Shown here: in pieces, positions 19,173 to 28,913 of the stretch
Position numbering within the stretch: the stretch's first letter is position 1
Layout: each line of letters opens with the position of its first letter
Assembly (NCBI RefSeq): GCF_009720825.1
Contig: NZ_WNKY01000037.1
Coordinates: 1-60,543, forward strand
Reading direction: 5' to 3'
Source of the DNA: Duganella radicis
GTDB taxonomy: Bacteria > Pseudomonadota > Gammaproteobacteria > Burkholderiales > Burkholderiaceae_D
Length of the DNA stretch: 60,543 nucleotides
Position numbers and translations under genes: made by a program
The notes under the pieces: generated by a model
What the model saw: only the letters and a program-made list of their open reading frames with translations
Databases searched by the model: none
Told to the model about the DNA's origin: nothing

Positions 19173-20810
19173 TTAGCGTTGTGCGGCGGCGATCGACAGC
19201 GCCACCGCTTCCGCCACCTTGATGCCGTCCACGCCGGCCGACAGGATGCCGCCGGCATAACCGGCGCCTTCGCCGGCCGGGAACAGGCCCTTGGTATTCA
19301 GGCTTTGCAGCGTGTCGTCGCGGCGCTTGATGCGGATCGGCGACGAGGTGCGCGTTTCCAGTCCGGTCAGCACGGCGTCATGCTTGAAGTAGCCCTTGAT
19401 CTGCTTGTCGAAGGCCGGGAACGCCTCGCGCAGCGCGGTCACGGCAAACTCCGGCAGGATCTGCGCCAGGTCGGTCAGGGTGATGCCCGGCTTGTACGAC
19501 GGCACCACCGCGCCAAACTCGGTCGAGGCCTTGCCGGCCACGAAGTCGCCCATCAGCTGGCCCGGCGCGTTGTAAGTGCCGCCGCCCAGCTTGAAGGCTT
19601 TCTCTTCGAGATCGCGCTGGAAGGCGACGCCGGCCAGCGGGTGGCCCGGGTAATCGACTTCCGGCGAAATGCTGACCACGATGGCGCTGTTGGCGTTGCG
19701 CTCGTTGCGCGAGTACTGGCTCATGCCGTTGGTGACCACGCGGCCCGGCTCGGACGCCGCCGCCACCACCGTGCCGCCCGGGCACATGCAGAAGCTGTAC
19801 ACGGCGCGGCCGTTGGAGGCATGGTGCACCAGCTTGTAGTCGGCCGCGCCCAGGATCGGATGGCCGGCGTTGGGGCCGAAGCGGCAGGCGTCGATCAGCG
19901 ATTGCGGATGCTCGACGCGGAAGCCGATCGAGAACGGCTTGGCCTCGATGTAGACGCCGCGCTGGTACAACATGTCAAAGGTGTCGCGCGCGCTGTGGCC
20001 GATGGCCAGGATCACATGGTTGGTGACGATTTTTTCGCCGCTCTCCAGCGTGAGGCCGCGCACCTGGCGGCCTGCGCCGGTCTCCTCGATATCGATGTCG
20101 GTGACCTTGCTCTCGAAGCGGTATTCGCCGCCCAGCGCCTCGATGGTTTCGCGCATCGACTCCACCATCTTCACCAGGCGGAAAGTGCCGATGTGCGGCT
20201 TGCTGACGTAGATGATTTCCTCCGGCGCGCCGGCCTTGACGAACTCGGTCAGCACCTTGCGGCCGTAGTGCTTCGGGTCCTTGATCTGGCTGTACAGTTT
20301 GCCGTCCGAGAAGGTGCCGGCGCCACCCTCGCCGAACTGCACGTTCGACTCCGGGTTGAGCTTGCGCTGGCGCCAGAAGCCGAAGGTGTCGACCGTGCGC
20401 TCGCGCACGATCTTGCCGCGCTCGACGATGATGGGGCGCAGGCCCATCTGCGCCAGGATCAGCGCCGCCAGCAGGCCGCAGGGGCCGATGCCGATCACCA
20501 CCGGACGCTGGAAGTCCGGATGGGCGGCCAGTTGCCGGCCGTCGGCCACGAATTGGTAGGCGGTGTCCGGCGACGGCATGATGTGCACGTCATGGTGGTG
20601 GCGTTGCAGGACGGCGGCCTGGTTTTTCAATTCGACATCGATGGAATAAATCAGGACGATGGCGGATTTTTTGCGCGCGTCGTAGCTGCGCTTGTAGATG
20701 GTAAAGCCGAGCAGTTCGTCGGCCTGGATGCCCAGGCGCGCGATGATGGCCGCAGGCAGTTGGTCTTCCGTGTGGTCCAGCGGAAGCTTGAGTTCGTTCA
20801 ATCTCAACAT
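19173..20810 (-). CDS. FAD-dependent oxidoreductase (COG2509 family)
   Basis: A 545-residue flavoprotein. The N-terminal ~95 residues form a small domain typical of the COG2509 family. An FAD-binding Rossmann motif, VIGIGPCGLLAALILAQMG (about 105-123), comes next. GEGGAGTFSDGKL (about 160) and a C-terminal LFPAGEGAGYAGGILSAGVDG (split at LFPAGEGAGYAG / GILSAGVDG) are family signatures. The function is not established; members are annotated as uncharacterised NAD(P)/FAD-dependent oxidoreductases. It converges on the kinase gene with only the palindrome between. The start at 20810 is the first ATG before the conserved N-terminus, with no strong ribosome site. Confidence 0.85.
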   Translation of the reverse strand: MLRLNELKLPLDHTEDQLPAAIIARLGIQADELLGFTIYKRSYDARKKSAIVLIYSIDVELKNQAAVLQRHHHDVHIMPSPDTAYQFVADGRQLAAHPDFQRPVVIGIGPCGLLAALILAQMGLRPIIVERGKIVRERTVDTFGFWRQRKLNPESNVQFGEGGAGTFSDGKLYSQIKDPKHYGRKVLTEFVKAGAPEEIIYVSKPHIGTFRLVKMVESMRETIEALGGEYRFESKVTDIDIEETGAGRQVRGLTLESGEKIVTNHVILAIGHSARDTFDMLYQRGVYIEAKPFSIGFRVEHPQSLIDACRFGPNAGHPILGAADYKLVHHASNGRAVYSFCMCPGGTVVAAASEPGRVVTNGMSQYSRNERNANSAIVVSISPEVDYPGHPLAGVAFQRDLEEKAFKLGGGTYNAPGQLMGDFVAGKASTEFGAVVPSYKPGITLTDLAQILPEFAVTALREAFPAFDKQIKGYFKHDAVLTGLETRTSSPIRIKRRDDTLQSLNTKGLFPAGEGAGYAGGILSAGVDGIKVAEAVALSIAAAQR

Positions 20811-21677
20811 GGTGGATTTCCAGCAGGTGGCAGGGCTCCGTAGCTAGCGGAGAGCGATGCGGCAGGCAGCCGCAGCCGCTATTTTACCTCTGGAGCAAGG
20901 CATCAGTCTAACCTCCCCGCATTAATATGCCGCAGGTATTAACTCCGGCCGCCGGCGGATTAATTCATATTTAAATGACCGGTAAATGAAAATATAAAAA
21001 AATTTATAAAATGAAAACCGCATAACGATATGCGCCAGACCATTCATCGATGCACTAAAACTGTGCGTTGTAAGAAAACAACATTGATGCAAAATAGCAA
21101 TTTTTATCGCCGAGCGATTTTCAAGGGCGGTAAGCGCGGCAACTATGCTTTTGTGCACACAATGACACACTTGCAATGCTGCGTCGCACAAATATTGCGC
21201 TTCAGTCAATTTCGCCAAGGCAAGGTGAATCCACGAATTTATGGTTTTTGACGATATTTAATTCGATTTAATCTGTTTTTACACAAATAAAAGCATTGTT
21301 ACAACTTGAATTGATCGATAGGTAATGAAAATTGTCGCTATGCAGCAAAAGTCCGTTGCGTAAACTCCTTGCATTGTTTCCCCAGTTGATTTTCGTTGTT
21401 TTAATGAAACATCGGGCTTGTGCGGTTGACAGTTTCGGCAAGCCAATGGTTTCATGCAGTGCGCCTGCAAATCACGATTTTGCCAGGTGTTAATAAGCGA
21501 GATTCAGCACCCTGATATTCCCAGAGGCCATCGCGGCCTCAAGGCTAAATATCATTCACAGGTTAAAAGAATCCTACAGGCTGGCCATTCAATATGCCGG
21601 GGTTTTTAAATAAAACCCCGCATCGTTTTTGGTTAGGTTTCTCCTCATCAAGGGAGTTCAATAATGGGAGTTTTACA
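20811..21677 (+). other. Long AT-rich intergenic region upstream of TonB receptor 2
   Basis: About 870 bp without a convincing gene; short open frames here have no ribosome site or recognisable product. It holds an NtrC-like half-palindrome TGCACTAAAACTGTGCG (21051-21067), a TGTGCACA core at 21153-21160, and two hairpins near the receptor start: GAGGCC/GGCCTC around 21523-21540 and the 21598-21620 stem. Base composition is clearly lower in GC than the flanking genes. Confidence 0.5.
21598..21620 (+). promoter_or_regulatory. Hairpin in the receptor 2 leader
   Basis: CGGGGTTTT (21598-21606) pairs with AAAACCCCG (21612-21620), a perfect 9-bp stem 58 bases before the receptor start. A short T run follows 4 bases later. 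It could be a weak attenuator or an mRNA-stabilising stem. Confidence 0.45.
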
Positions 21678-24605
21678 ATGATTCAAGAGAAGATGATGTC
21701 GCGTACCTTGCGCACCGTGTTCGCCAGCTCGATGCTGGTCGGCATGACCGCAATGATGCACAACGCCATTGCACAGGAAGCCGCACCGCAAAAAATCGAA
21801 TCGGTGCAAGTGACCGGTACCCGCATTACCACCCCAGGCACGACCTCGACCAGCCCGATTTCGTCGGTGACTGCCGAGGAAATCAAATCGTCCCAGCCTG
21901 TAGCGGTTGAAGAATTCTTCAAGGGCCTGCCAGCAGCCGTGCCGGCAATCGGCCCAGGCACCAACAACGGTTCCGGCGGCGGCGCCACCATCGACCTGCG
22001 TGGTCTTGGCCCGAACCGTACCCTGGTGATGATCAACGGCCGCCGCCTGGTACCGTTCAACCTGAACGGCACCGTCGACACCAACTCGATTCCTATCGCC
22101 CTGCTGAGTCGCGTGGACCTGCTGACCGGCGGCGCGTCGGTAGCCTACGGCGCCGACGCCGTGGCCGGCGTGGTCAACTTCAACCTGAAGAAAAACTTCA
22201 CCGGTATCGACGTCACCACCTCCTACGGCGGCACCAGCGAATACCATGACGGCAAGCGCAAGCGCACCGACCTGACCATGGGCGCCAACCTCGATGACGG
22301 CCGCGGCAACGTGGTGCTGAGCATCGGCAAAACCACCTCGGACCCGGTGACCCAGGGCGCGCGTCCTTACGGCGTGACCAGCCTGAGCTCGGTGACCGGC
22401 AAGCCTACCGGCTCCAACACCACCATTCCTTCCGGCTTCGCGATCAGCAAAGGCGCCGGCGGTACCGACACCCTGGCGGGCAACTGGCAGATCGATCCAG
22501 CCAGCGGCAAGCTGGTCAGCCCACTGGTGCAATACAACACCAATCCGCTGAACTACTACGCAACCGGTCTGGACCGTACGCAAGCGACCTCGCTGGCGCA
22601 CTACAAGATCAACGACCACGCCGACGTCTATGCCGAGGTGTTCTACACCACCAGCAAAGTGAGCTCGACCCTGGCGGAATCGGGCACCTTCGGCAACGTC
22701 TTCAACGTGCCTATCGGTAACCCATTCATTCCAGCCGCGGCCCGCCAGCAGATTTGCGAACGCCGCGGCATTTCGGCGGCCAACTGCGTGGTCGGCAACA
22801 CCACCATGGTGCCGATGACGGTCAACCGCCGCTTCGTCGAGCTGGGCCCGCGTTTCAACAACTTCGACAACAAGACCCTGCAATACAACCTGGGCGTCAA
22901 GGGCGACCTGGCCTGGGACTGGACCTATGATGCGTCGTGGAGCCGCGGCACCGCCGACCAGATCCAGACCCGTCTGAACTGGGGCTCGCTGTCGAAAGTG
23001 CAGCAAGCGTTGAACGCGGTCAGCACCACCGCCTGCGTCAACACCGCCAACAACTGCGTGCCGCTGAACGTGTTCGGCGCCGCCGGCAGCATCACCCCGG
23101 CCCAGCTGGCCTTCGTGAACTCCAGCGCGATCCTGTTGCAAAACGTGCAGCAAGACGTCGCCTCGCTGAACCTGTCGGGCGACTTCGGCAGCAAGTTTGT
23201 CAGCCCATGGGCTGGCCAGCCAATCACCATGGCAGTCAGCGCCGAACAGCGCAAGACCACCGCCGGCACGCAATCGGACGCCGCATCGCAGATCCAGAGT
23301 GAAGTGCTGGGTACCGGCGCGCCGACGCCGGACCGCGTTGGCTCCTTCACGCTGAAAGAGTACGCGGCTGAGGCGCAAATCCCGCTGATCAAGGACAAGC
23401 CATTCATCCGCGCCCTGAACGGCGAAGTCGGCTACCGCGACACCTCGTTCGAAACCGCTGGCGCCAAGCAAAGCTACAGCAGCTGGAAAATCGGCGGCGA
23501 CTGGGAGCCGGTGCGCTCGCTGCGTTTCCGTGCCAACATCCAGAAGGCGACCCGCGCGCCGAACGTGAACGAACTGTTCCAACCGCTGACCACCGGCCTG
23601 TCCAACGTGGCGGAAGATCCTTGCCAACTGGCGAAGATCAACGCGGCTGACGCCAACAAGGCCGGCACCCTGTCGAACCTGTGCCGTCTGACCGGCGTTC
23701 CTGCCAGCGAAATCGGTTCCGTGCCATTGCCATCGTCGGGCCAGATCAACAACCTGACCGGCGGCAATCCTAAGCTGGGCCCTGAGGAAGCGAAAACCAA
23801 GACCATCGGTTTCGTGTGGGAGCCTCTGCCTAAGCTGGCGATCTCGCTTGACTACTACCAGATCAAGATCGACAAAGCGGTGTCGAGCCTGAGCACCACC
23901 GACATCCTGCAAGGTTGCTACGATCCTAAGTTCAACCCATCGTTCGCCTTCAACGATGCGTGCGCGGCGATTGGCCGTAACCCGGCGAACGGTACCTTCA
24001 ACGGTGCGGATTCGAAGGGTGTGTTCACTCCGCTGTCGAACTCGGGCTACCAGGAAACCAGCGGTATCGACCTGAACGTGAACTACCGCTTGCAGGCCAA
24101 GCAGCTGAACCTCGATCCGAAGTTCGGTTACTTCGACCTGACCTTCGCGCTGAACCAGGTGCAAAAGTTTGACTTCAAAGGTACGCCAACTTCGGCTACC
24201 CGCGATTGCATCGGCTACTACTCGGTTGCTTGCGCCAGCATCAGCAATTCGACCGCTCCGGTGTACAAGCGCAAGTTCAACCAGCGCACCACCTGGAACG
24301 TTGGCGATTTCGCGGTGGGCTACAACTGGCGTTACGTCAGCGCGGTGGATGTAGAGCCGGGCTCGGGCACCTACCTGCCACAGTACTCGCACATCAAGGC
24401 GTACAACTACCTGGACCTGTCGGGCGTGTGGAACTACAACAAGAACCTGCGTCTGAACGTCAGCATCAACAACGCGGCCAACAAGAAGCCGCCTATCGTC
24501 GGTGCTAACGTGTCGACCACGTCCATGGACAGTGGTAACACCTTCCCGAACGCGTACGACGCACTGGGTCGTTACGTCACCTTCGGTGCCAGCCTGAAGT
24601 TCTAA
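21678..24605 (+). CDS. TonB-dependent receptor 2
   Basis: An outer-membrane receptor of 975 residues. The signal peptide (1-32, NAIA-Q) starts MIQEKMMSRTLR, like the other receptors here. The TonB box region is VQVTGTRI, the plug spans about 57-175 (DLRGLGPNRTLVMINGRR, LLTGGASVAYGADA) and the barrel ends GASLKF. It is the most divergent of the six along with receptor 3: no DPRYTDP C-terminal motif, but AYDALGRY instead. The ATG at 21678 (GGGAG at 21665-21669) is chosen over an upstream in-frame ATG (21594) that lies in the leader hairpin region. A strong terminator follows. The substrate is unknown. Confidence 0.92.
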   Translation: MIQEKMMSRTLRTVFASSMLVGMTAMMHNAIAQEAAPQKIESVQVTGTRITTPGTTSTSPISSVTAEEIKSSQPVAVEEFFKGLPAAVPAIGPGTNNGSGGGATIDLRGLGPNRTLVMINGRRLVPFNLNGTVDTNSIPIALLSRVDLLTGGASVAYGADAVAGVVNFNLKKNFTGIDVTTSYGGTSEYHDGKRKRTDLTMGANLDDGRGNVVLSIGKTTSDPVTQGARPYGVTSLSSVTGKPTGSNTTIPSGFAISKGAGGTDTLAGNWQIDPASGKLVSPLVQYNTNPLNYYATGLDRTQATSLAHYKINDHADVYAEVFYTTSKVSSTLAESGTFGNVFNVPIGNPFIPAAARQQICERRGISAANCVVGNTTMVPMTVNRRFVELGPRFNNFDNKTLQYNLGVKGDLAWDWTYDASWSRGTADQIQTRLNWGSLSKVQQALNAVSTTACVNTANNCVPLNVFGAAGSITPAQLAFVNSSAILLQNVQQDVASLNLSGDFGSKFVSPWAGQPITMAVSAEQRKTTAGTQSDAASQIQSEVLGTGAPTPDRVGSFTLKEYAAEAQIPLIKDKPFIRALNGEVGYRDTSFETAGAKQSYSSWKIGGDWEPVRSLRFRANIQKATRAPNVNELFQPLTTGLSNVAEDPCQLAKINAADANKAGTLSNLCRLTGVPASEIGSVPLPSSGQINNLTGGNPKLGPEEAKTKTIGFVWEPLPKLAISLDYYQIKIDKAVSSLSTTDILQGCYDPKFNPSFAFNDACAAIGRNPANGTFNGADSKGVFTPLSNSGYQETSGIDLNVNYRLQAKQLNLDPKFGYFDLTFALNQVQKFDFKGTPTSATRDCIGYYSVACASISNSTAPVYKRKFNQRTTWNVGDFAVGYNWRYVSAVDVEPGSGTYLPQYSHIKAYNYLDLSGVWNYNKNLRLNVSINNAANKKPPIVGANVSTTSMDSGNTFPNAYDALGRYVTFGASLKF

Positions 24606-24618
24606 GCTTCAGAGTTGC

Positions 24619-24680
24619 AAAAAATCCCATCAGCCTGAGCGCGCTCAAGATCGCGCTCAGTGCGGATGGGATTTTTTTTT
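24619..24680 (+). terminator. Nested-stem terminator after receptor 2
   Basis: AAAAAATCCCATC (24619-24631) pairs with GATGGGATTTTTT (24665-24677), enclosing a second perfect stem, CTGAGCGCG (24635-24643) with CGCGCTCAG (24652-24660). A T-run follows to 24680. It may work for both this gene and the converging rsmE. Confidence 0.85.
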
Positions 24681-24694
24681 GACTGCTGTTTATA

Positions 24695-25420
24695 TTAGAG
24701 GCCACCCCAAGCCGCACTTAATATGGACACCGCCGCCAGCGCGGCGGTCTCGGTGCGCAGGATGCGCGGGCCCATGGCCAGGGGCAGGGCGCCGTGGCGC
24801 AGGGCCAGTTCCTCCTCTTGTTCGCTCAGGCCGCCCTCCGGCCCCACCACCAGCGTCACCGCCTGCGGCGGATGGTGGCGCGCCCAGTCGGCCAGCGACT
24901 GTTCCGCGCGCGGGGTCAGGATGATGCGGCGGTGCAGGTCCTGCTGGGTGATCCAGTGCTTGTAGTCCTGCGGCGGCGCCAGCTGGGCCAGACGGTTGCG
25001 CCCGCTCTGCTCGGAGGCCGAGACAATGATGCCGTGCCAGTGCTCCAGCTTTTTGCCGGCCCGCTCGGCCGACAGCTTGACCACGCAGCGCTGCGCCGCC
25101 AGCGGCTGGAAGCCCGACACGCCCAGTTCGATGGCCTTTTCGATAATCCAATCCATCTTGGTGCCTTCGGGCAGGGCTTGCGCCAGGGTCACGGCAAACG
25201 GCAGCTCGACCTCGCGCGGCGTGTGCGCCTTGACCTCGGCGCTGGCGCTGCGGCGACCGATCTCGCTCAGGCTGGCGGTATATTCGCCGCCCTCGCCATT
25301 GAACAAGGTGATCAGCCCGCCCGGCGCCAGGCGCAGCACCTGGATATGGTGGGCGACCGCTTCCGGCAGGGTGACATGGGCGCCGATGGCCAGCGGCTGG
25401 GGGCAAAAGAAGCGGGGCAT
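24695..25420 (-). CDS. rsmE: 16S rRNA (uracil-1498-N3)-methyltransferase RsmE
   Basis: A 241-residue SPOUT-class methyltransferase that methylates U1498 of 16S rRNA, close to the usual 243. The N-terminal PUA-like RNA-binding part (MPRFFCPQPL...) is followed by the SAM knot with VVGPEGGLSEQE and GPRILRTETA. The frame stays open upstream, but the family N-terminus begins at the ATG at 25418-25420. It diverges from tkt across about 120 bp. Confidence 0.93.
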   Translation of the reverse strand: MPRFFCPQPLAIGAHVTLPEAVAHHIQVLRLAPGGLITLFNGEGGEYTASLSEIGRRSASAEVKAHTPREVELPFAVTLAQALPEGTKMDWIIEKAIELGVSGFQPLAAQRCVVKLSAERAGKKLEHWHGIIVSASEQSGRNRLAQLAPPQDYKHWITQQDLHRRIILTPRAEQSLADWARHHPPQAVTLVVGPEGGLSEQEEELALRHGALPLAMGPRILRTETAALAAVSILSAAWGGL

Positions 25421-25541
25421 AACGTGGTATCCGGATAAGTAGAGCTGCAATTTTAAATGGTGGATGTCATCGTCTGGTAAAATAATGGGCTCTGCAAGCA
25501 CCGCCCTTGCGCCCAGTTTCCATACTTCCGTGATATCGACG

Positions 25542-27536
25542 ATGACTTCTACGCTCCCAACCACCCAAATGGCTAACGCGATCCGCGCGCTGGCAATGGA
25601 CGCCGTCCAGAAGGCCAACTCCGGCCACCCAGGCATGCCGATGGGCATGGCCGAAATCGCTGTTGCGCTGTGGTCCGGCCATTACCGCCACAACCCGGCC
25701 AACCCGCAGTGGGTGAACCGCGACCGCTTCCTGCTGTCCAACGGCCACGGCTCGATGCTGCACTACGCGCTGCTGCACCTGGCCGGCTACGCCGTGAGCA
25801 TGGATGACATCAAGGCCTTCCGCCAGATGCACTCGAAGACCCCGGGCCACCCGGAAGTCGGCTACACCCCGGGCGTGGAAACCACCACCGGCCCGCTGGG
25901 CCAGGGGATCGCCAACGCGGTCGGCATGGCGCTGGCCGAGTGGCTGCTGGCGGCTGAATTCAACAAGCCGGGCCTGGACGTGGTCGACCACTACACCTAC
26001 GCCTTCGTCGGCGACGGCTGCCTGATGGAAGGCATCTCGCACGAAGCCTGCGCGCTGGCCGGCACCCTGGGCCTGAAGAAACTGATCGCCCTGTACGACG
26101 ACAATGGCATCTCGATCGACGGCAAGGTCGAAGGCTGGTTCACCGACGACACCCCGGCCCGCTTCGAAGCCTACGGCTGGAACGTGATCCGCGCCGTGGA
26201 CGGCCACGACGTGGCCGCCGTCGCGGCCGCCATCGCCGCCGCCAAGCAGGCCGGCAAGCCGACCCTGATCTGCTGCAAGACCGTCATCGGCAAGGGCTCG
26301 CCCAACCTGCAAGGCGGCGACAAGGTGCACGGCGCCGCGCTGGGCGAGAAGGAAGTCGCCGCCGTGCGCGAGTACATCGGCTGGACCTCGGCCCCGTTTG
26401 AAATCCCGGCCGACGTGTACACCGCCTGGGACGCCAAGGCCGCCGGCGCCAAACAGGAAGCCGAGTGGACCGCCAAGTTCGCCGAATACAGCGCCAAGTT
26501 CCCGGCCGAAGCCGCTGAACTGAGCCGCCGCATGGCGGGCGAGCTGCCGGGCAACTTCGAAGCGGCGCTGGCCGCCGGCATCGCCTCGACCGTCGAGAAG
26601 AAAGAAAACATCGCCACCCGCAAGGCCAGCCAGAACGCCATCCAGGCGCTGGCGCCGGTGCTGCCGGAATTCCTGGGCGGCTCGGCCGACCTGACCGGCT
26701 CCAACCTGACCAACTGGAAGGAAGTCACCCCGGTGCGTTCCGGCCAGCCAGGCAACCACATCAACTACGGCGTGCGCGAGTTCGGCATGTCGGCCATCAT
26801 GAACGGCGTCGCCCTGCACGGCGGCTACATCCCGTTCGGCGCCACCTTCCTGACCTTCGCCGACTACAGCCGCAACGCGCTGCGCATGGCCGCGCTGATG
26901 AAGCAGCGTTCGATCTTCGTGTTCACTCACGACTCGATCGGCCTGGGCGAGGACGGCCCGACCCACCAGTCGGTGGAACACGTGTCGTCGCTGCGCCTGA
27001 TCCCCAACCTGGACAACTGGCGTCCATGCGACACCACCGAATCGATGGTGGCGTGGGGCGAGGCGGTCAAGCGCAAGAATGGCCCGTCGACCCTGATCTT
27101 CTCGCGCCAGAACCTGCCGTACCAGGAGCGCAGCGCGGCGCAGATCGCCGATATCCAGCGCGGCGGTTACGTGCTGAAGGAGGCGGCCGACGCCAAAGTG
27201 ACCCTGATCGCCACCGGTTCGGAAATCGAACTGGCGCAGGCCGCCGCTGTGGCGCTGGCGGGCGAGGGCATCGTGGCGCGCGTGGTGTCGATGCCATCGA
27301 CCGATGTATTTGACCGTCAGGACGCCGCTTACAAGGCCAGCGTGCTGACCAAAGGCGTGCCACGTGTGGCAATCGAAGCCGGCGTCACCGATTTCTGGTA
27401 CAAATACGTCGGTCTGGAAGGCGCTGTTGTCGGCATCGATACCTTCGGTGAGTCGGCTCCGGCAGGCGTGCTGTTCAAGCACTTCGGCTTCACGGTGGAA
27501 AACGTGGTGGCGAAAGTCAAAGCTGTCATTGCTTAA
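25542..27536 (+). CDS. tkt: Transketolase
   Basis: A thiamine-diphosphate enzyme of 664 residues that moves two-carbon units in the non-oxidative pentose phosphate pathway. The length matches E. coli TktA (663). The N-terminal TPP domain has KANSGHPG with the catalytic His, GHGSMLHY, and the metal/TPP motif GDGCLMEGISHEA through YDDN. The pyrimidine-binding domain has HDSIGLGEDGPTHQ, and a C-terminal transketolase domain is complete. The ATG at 25542 is preferred on length; another at 25572 is possible and no ribosome site is clear. It is followed 48 bp later by gap in the same direction. Confidence 0.96.
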   Translation: MTSTLPTTQMANAIRALAMDAVQKANSGHPGMPMGMAEIAVALWSGHYRHNPANPQWVNRDRFLLSNGHGSMLHYALLHLAGYAVSMDDIKAFRQMHSKTPGHPEVGYTPGVETTTGPLGQGIANAVGMALAEWLLAAEFNKPGLDVVDHYTYAFVGDGCLMEGISHEACALAGTLGLKKLIALYDDNGISIDGKVEGWFTDDTPARFEAYGWNVIRAVDGHDVAAVAAAIAAAKQAGKPTLICCKTVIGKGSPNLQGGDKVHGAALGEKEVAAVREYIGWTSAPFEIPADVYTAWDAKAAGAKQEAEWTAKFAEYSAKFPAEAAELSRRMAGELPGNFEAALAAGIASTVEKKENIATRKASQNAIQALAPVLPEFLGGSADLTGSNLTNWKEVTPVRSGQPGNHINYGVREFGMSAIMNGVALHGGYIPFGATFLTFADYSRNALRMAALMKQRSIFVFTHDSIGLGEDGPTHQSVEHVSSLRLIPNLDNWRPCDTTESMVAWGEAVKRKNGPSTLIFSRQNLPYQERSAAQIADIQRGGYVLKEAADAKVTLIATGSEIELAQAAAVALAGEGIVARVVSMPSTDVFDRQDAAYKASVLTKGVPRVAIEAGVTDFWYKYVGLEGAVVGIDTFGESAPAGVLFKHFGFTVENVVAKVKAVIA

Positions 27537-27584
27537 TCTATAATTGCTTATTGCGGTACTAATATTTCTAATCAGGAGCAAAGT

Positions 27585-28595
27585 ATGACGATCAAAGTTG
27601 CAATCAATGGCTATGGCCGTATCGGCCGTAATGTGCTGCGCGCTTTCTACGAAGGCGGCAAGAAACAAGACATCCAGATCGTGGCGATTAACGACCTGGG
27701 CGACGCCAAGGCCAACGCTCACCTGACCCGCTACGACACCGCCCACGGCAAGTTCCCTGGCACCGTGACCGTGGACGGCGACAACATGATCGTGAACGGC
27801 GATGTGATCCGCGTGTTCGCACAGCGCAATCCGGCTGAAATCCCATGGGGCGACCTGGGCGTGGACGTGGTGCTGGAGTGCACCGGCTTCTTCACCACCA
27901 AGGAAAAAGCCTCGGCCCACCTGAAGGGCGGCGCCAAGAAGGTGATCATCTCGGCGCCGGGCGGCAAGGACGTGGACGCCACCATCGTGTACGGCGTCAA
28001 CCAGCACGTGCTGAAAGCCACCGACACCGTGATCTCGAACGCATCGTGCACCACCAACTGCCTGGCCCCGCTGGTCAAGCCGCTGAACGACGCCATCGGC
28101 GTGGAAACCGGCCTGATGACCACCGTGCATGCCTACACCAACGACCAGGTGCTGTCGGACGTGATGCACGAAGACCTGCGCCGCGCCCGTTCGGCCACCA
28201 TGAGCATGATCCCGACCAAGACCGGCGCCGCCGCCGCGGTGGGCCTGGTGCTGCCTGAGCTGAATGGCAAGCTGGACGGTTTCGCGATCCGCGTGCCGAC
28301 CATCAACGTGTCGCTGGTCGACCTGTCGTTCATCGCCAAGCGCGACACCACCGTGGACGAAGTCAACGCCCTGATGAAGGCCGCCGCCGAAGGCGCGCTG
28401 AAGGAAGTGCTGACCTACCAGACCGAACCGCTGGTGTCGGTGGACTTCAACCACAACCCGGCCTCGTCGAACTTCGACTCGACCCTGACCAAAGTGTCGG
28501 GCCGCCTGGTGAAAGTGTCGTCGTGGTACGACAACGAGTGGGGCTTCTCGAACCGCATGCTGGACACCACCGTGGCGCTGATGAACGCCAAGTAA
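27585..28595 (+). CDS. gap: Glyceraldehyde-3-phosphate dehydrogenase, type I
   Basis: Glycolytic/gluconeogenic NAD-dependent dehydrogenase of 336 residues. The Rossmann start is NGYGRIGRNVLRAF, the catalytic Cys is in SNASCTTNCLAPL, and the C-terminal NEWGFSNRM is conserved. AGGAG at 27573-27577 is the ribosome site. It probably shares transcription with tkt and ends at a clear terminator. No glycolytic partners such as pgk or pyk follow. Confidence 0.97.
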   Translation: MTIKVAINGYGRIGRNVLRAFYEGGKKQDIQIVAINDLGDAKANAHLTRYDTAHGKFPGTVTVDGDNMIVNGDVIRVFAQRNPAEIPWGDLGVDVVLECTGFFTTKEKASAHLKGGAKKVIISAPGGKDVDATIVYGVNQHVLKATDTVISNASCTTNCLAPLVKPLNDAIGVETGLMTTVHAYTNDQVLSDVMHEDLRRARSATMSMIPTKTGAAAAVGLVLPELNGKLDGFAIRVPTINVSLVDLSFIAKRDTTVDEVNALMKAAAEGALKEVLTYQTEPLVSVDFNHNPASSNFDSTLTKVSGRLVKVSSWYDNEWGFSNRMLDTTVALMNAK

Positions 28596-28614
28596 TCCTC
28601 GGCGTCTGCAAAAC

Positions 28615-28648
28615 AACCCTCCCGGCGCAAGCCGCGGAGGGTTTTTTT
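28615..28648 (+). terminator. Terminator after gap
   Basis: AACCCTCC (28615-28622) pairs with GGAGGGTT (28636-28643), followed by T to 28648. Confidence 0.9.
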
Positions 28649-28709
28649 ACGCTTGCGGAGATGCTGAATTCGGCGCAATATCGCATCAATATTGATGTTG
28701 GAGGCTAGG

Positions 28710-28913
28710 ATGCGCACCACCGTAACGATTGATGATAAGTTGTATCAGAAGGCACTTGAGGTAGCGGACCCTTCGATGGACAAGGCGGACTTGTTTCGCG
28801 AGGCTGTCAAGACCTTCGTCCGAGTACGCGCCGCCCAGCGTCTCGCGGCGCTCGGCGGCTCGGCATCCAACATGGCGGACATCCCGCGTGACAGGACTGC
28901 GGCGGCACGGTGA
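28710..28913 (+). CDS. vapB: VapB-type (ribbon-helix-helix) antitoxin
   Basis: A 67-residue protein beginning MRTTVTIDDKLYQKALEVA, a typical ribbon-helix-helix DNA-binding antitoxin of type II systems. The C-terminal half would wrap the toxin. GGAGG (28700-28704) sits 5 bases before the chosen ATG (28710); an upstream in-frame TTG at 28692 is less likely. Its TGA overlaps the GTG start of the following vapC remnant (28910), the usual coupled arrangement. The antitoxin looks intact although its toxin does not. Confidence 0.85.
   Translation: MRTTVTIDDKLYQKALEVADPSMDKADLFREAVKTFVRVRAAQRLAALGGSASNMADIPRDRTAAAR

Noticed and set aside
20922..21470. Short ORFs of 63-98 codons upstream of receptor 2
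   Set aside because: No ribosome sites, no family features, and composition like the surrounding AT-rich noncoding DNA.
21570..21600. TGGC..GC pattern as a sigma-54 promoter for receptor 2
   Set aside because: The spacing between GG and GC is 11 instead of 10 and the flanking bases do not match.
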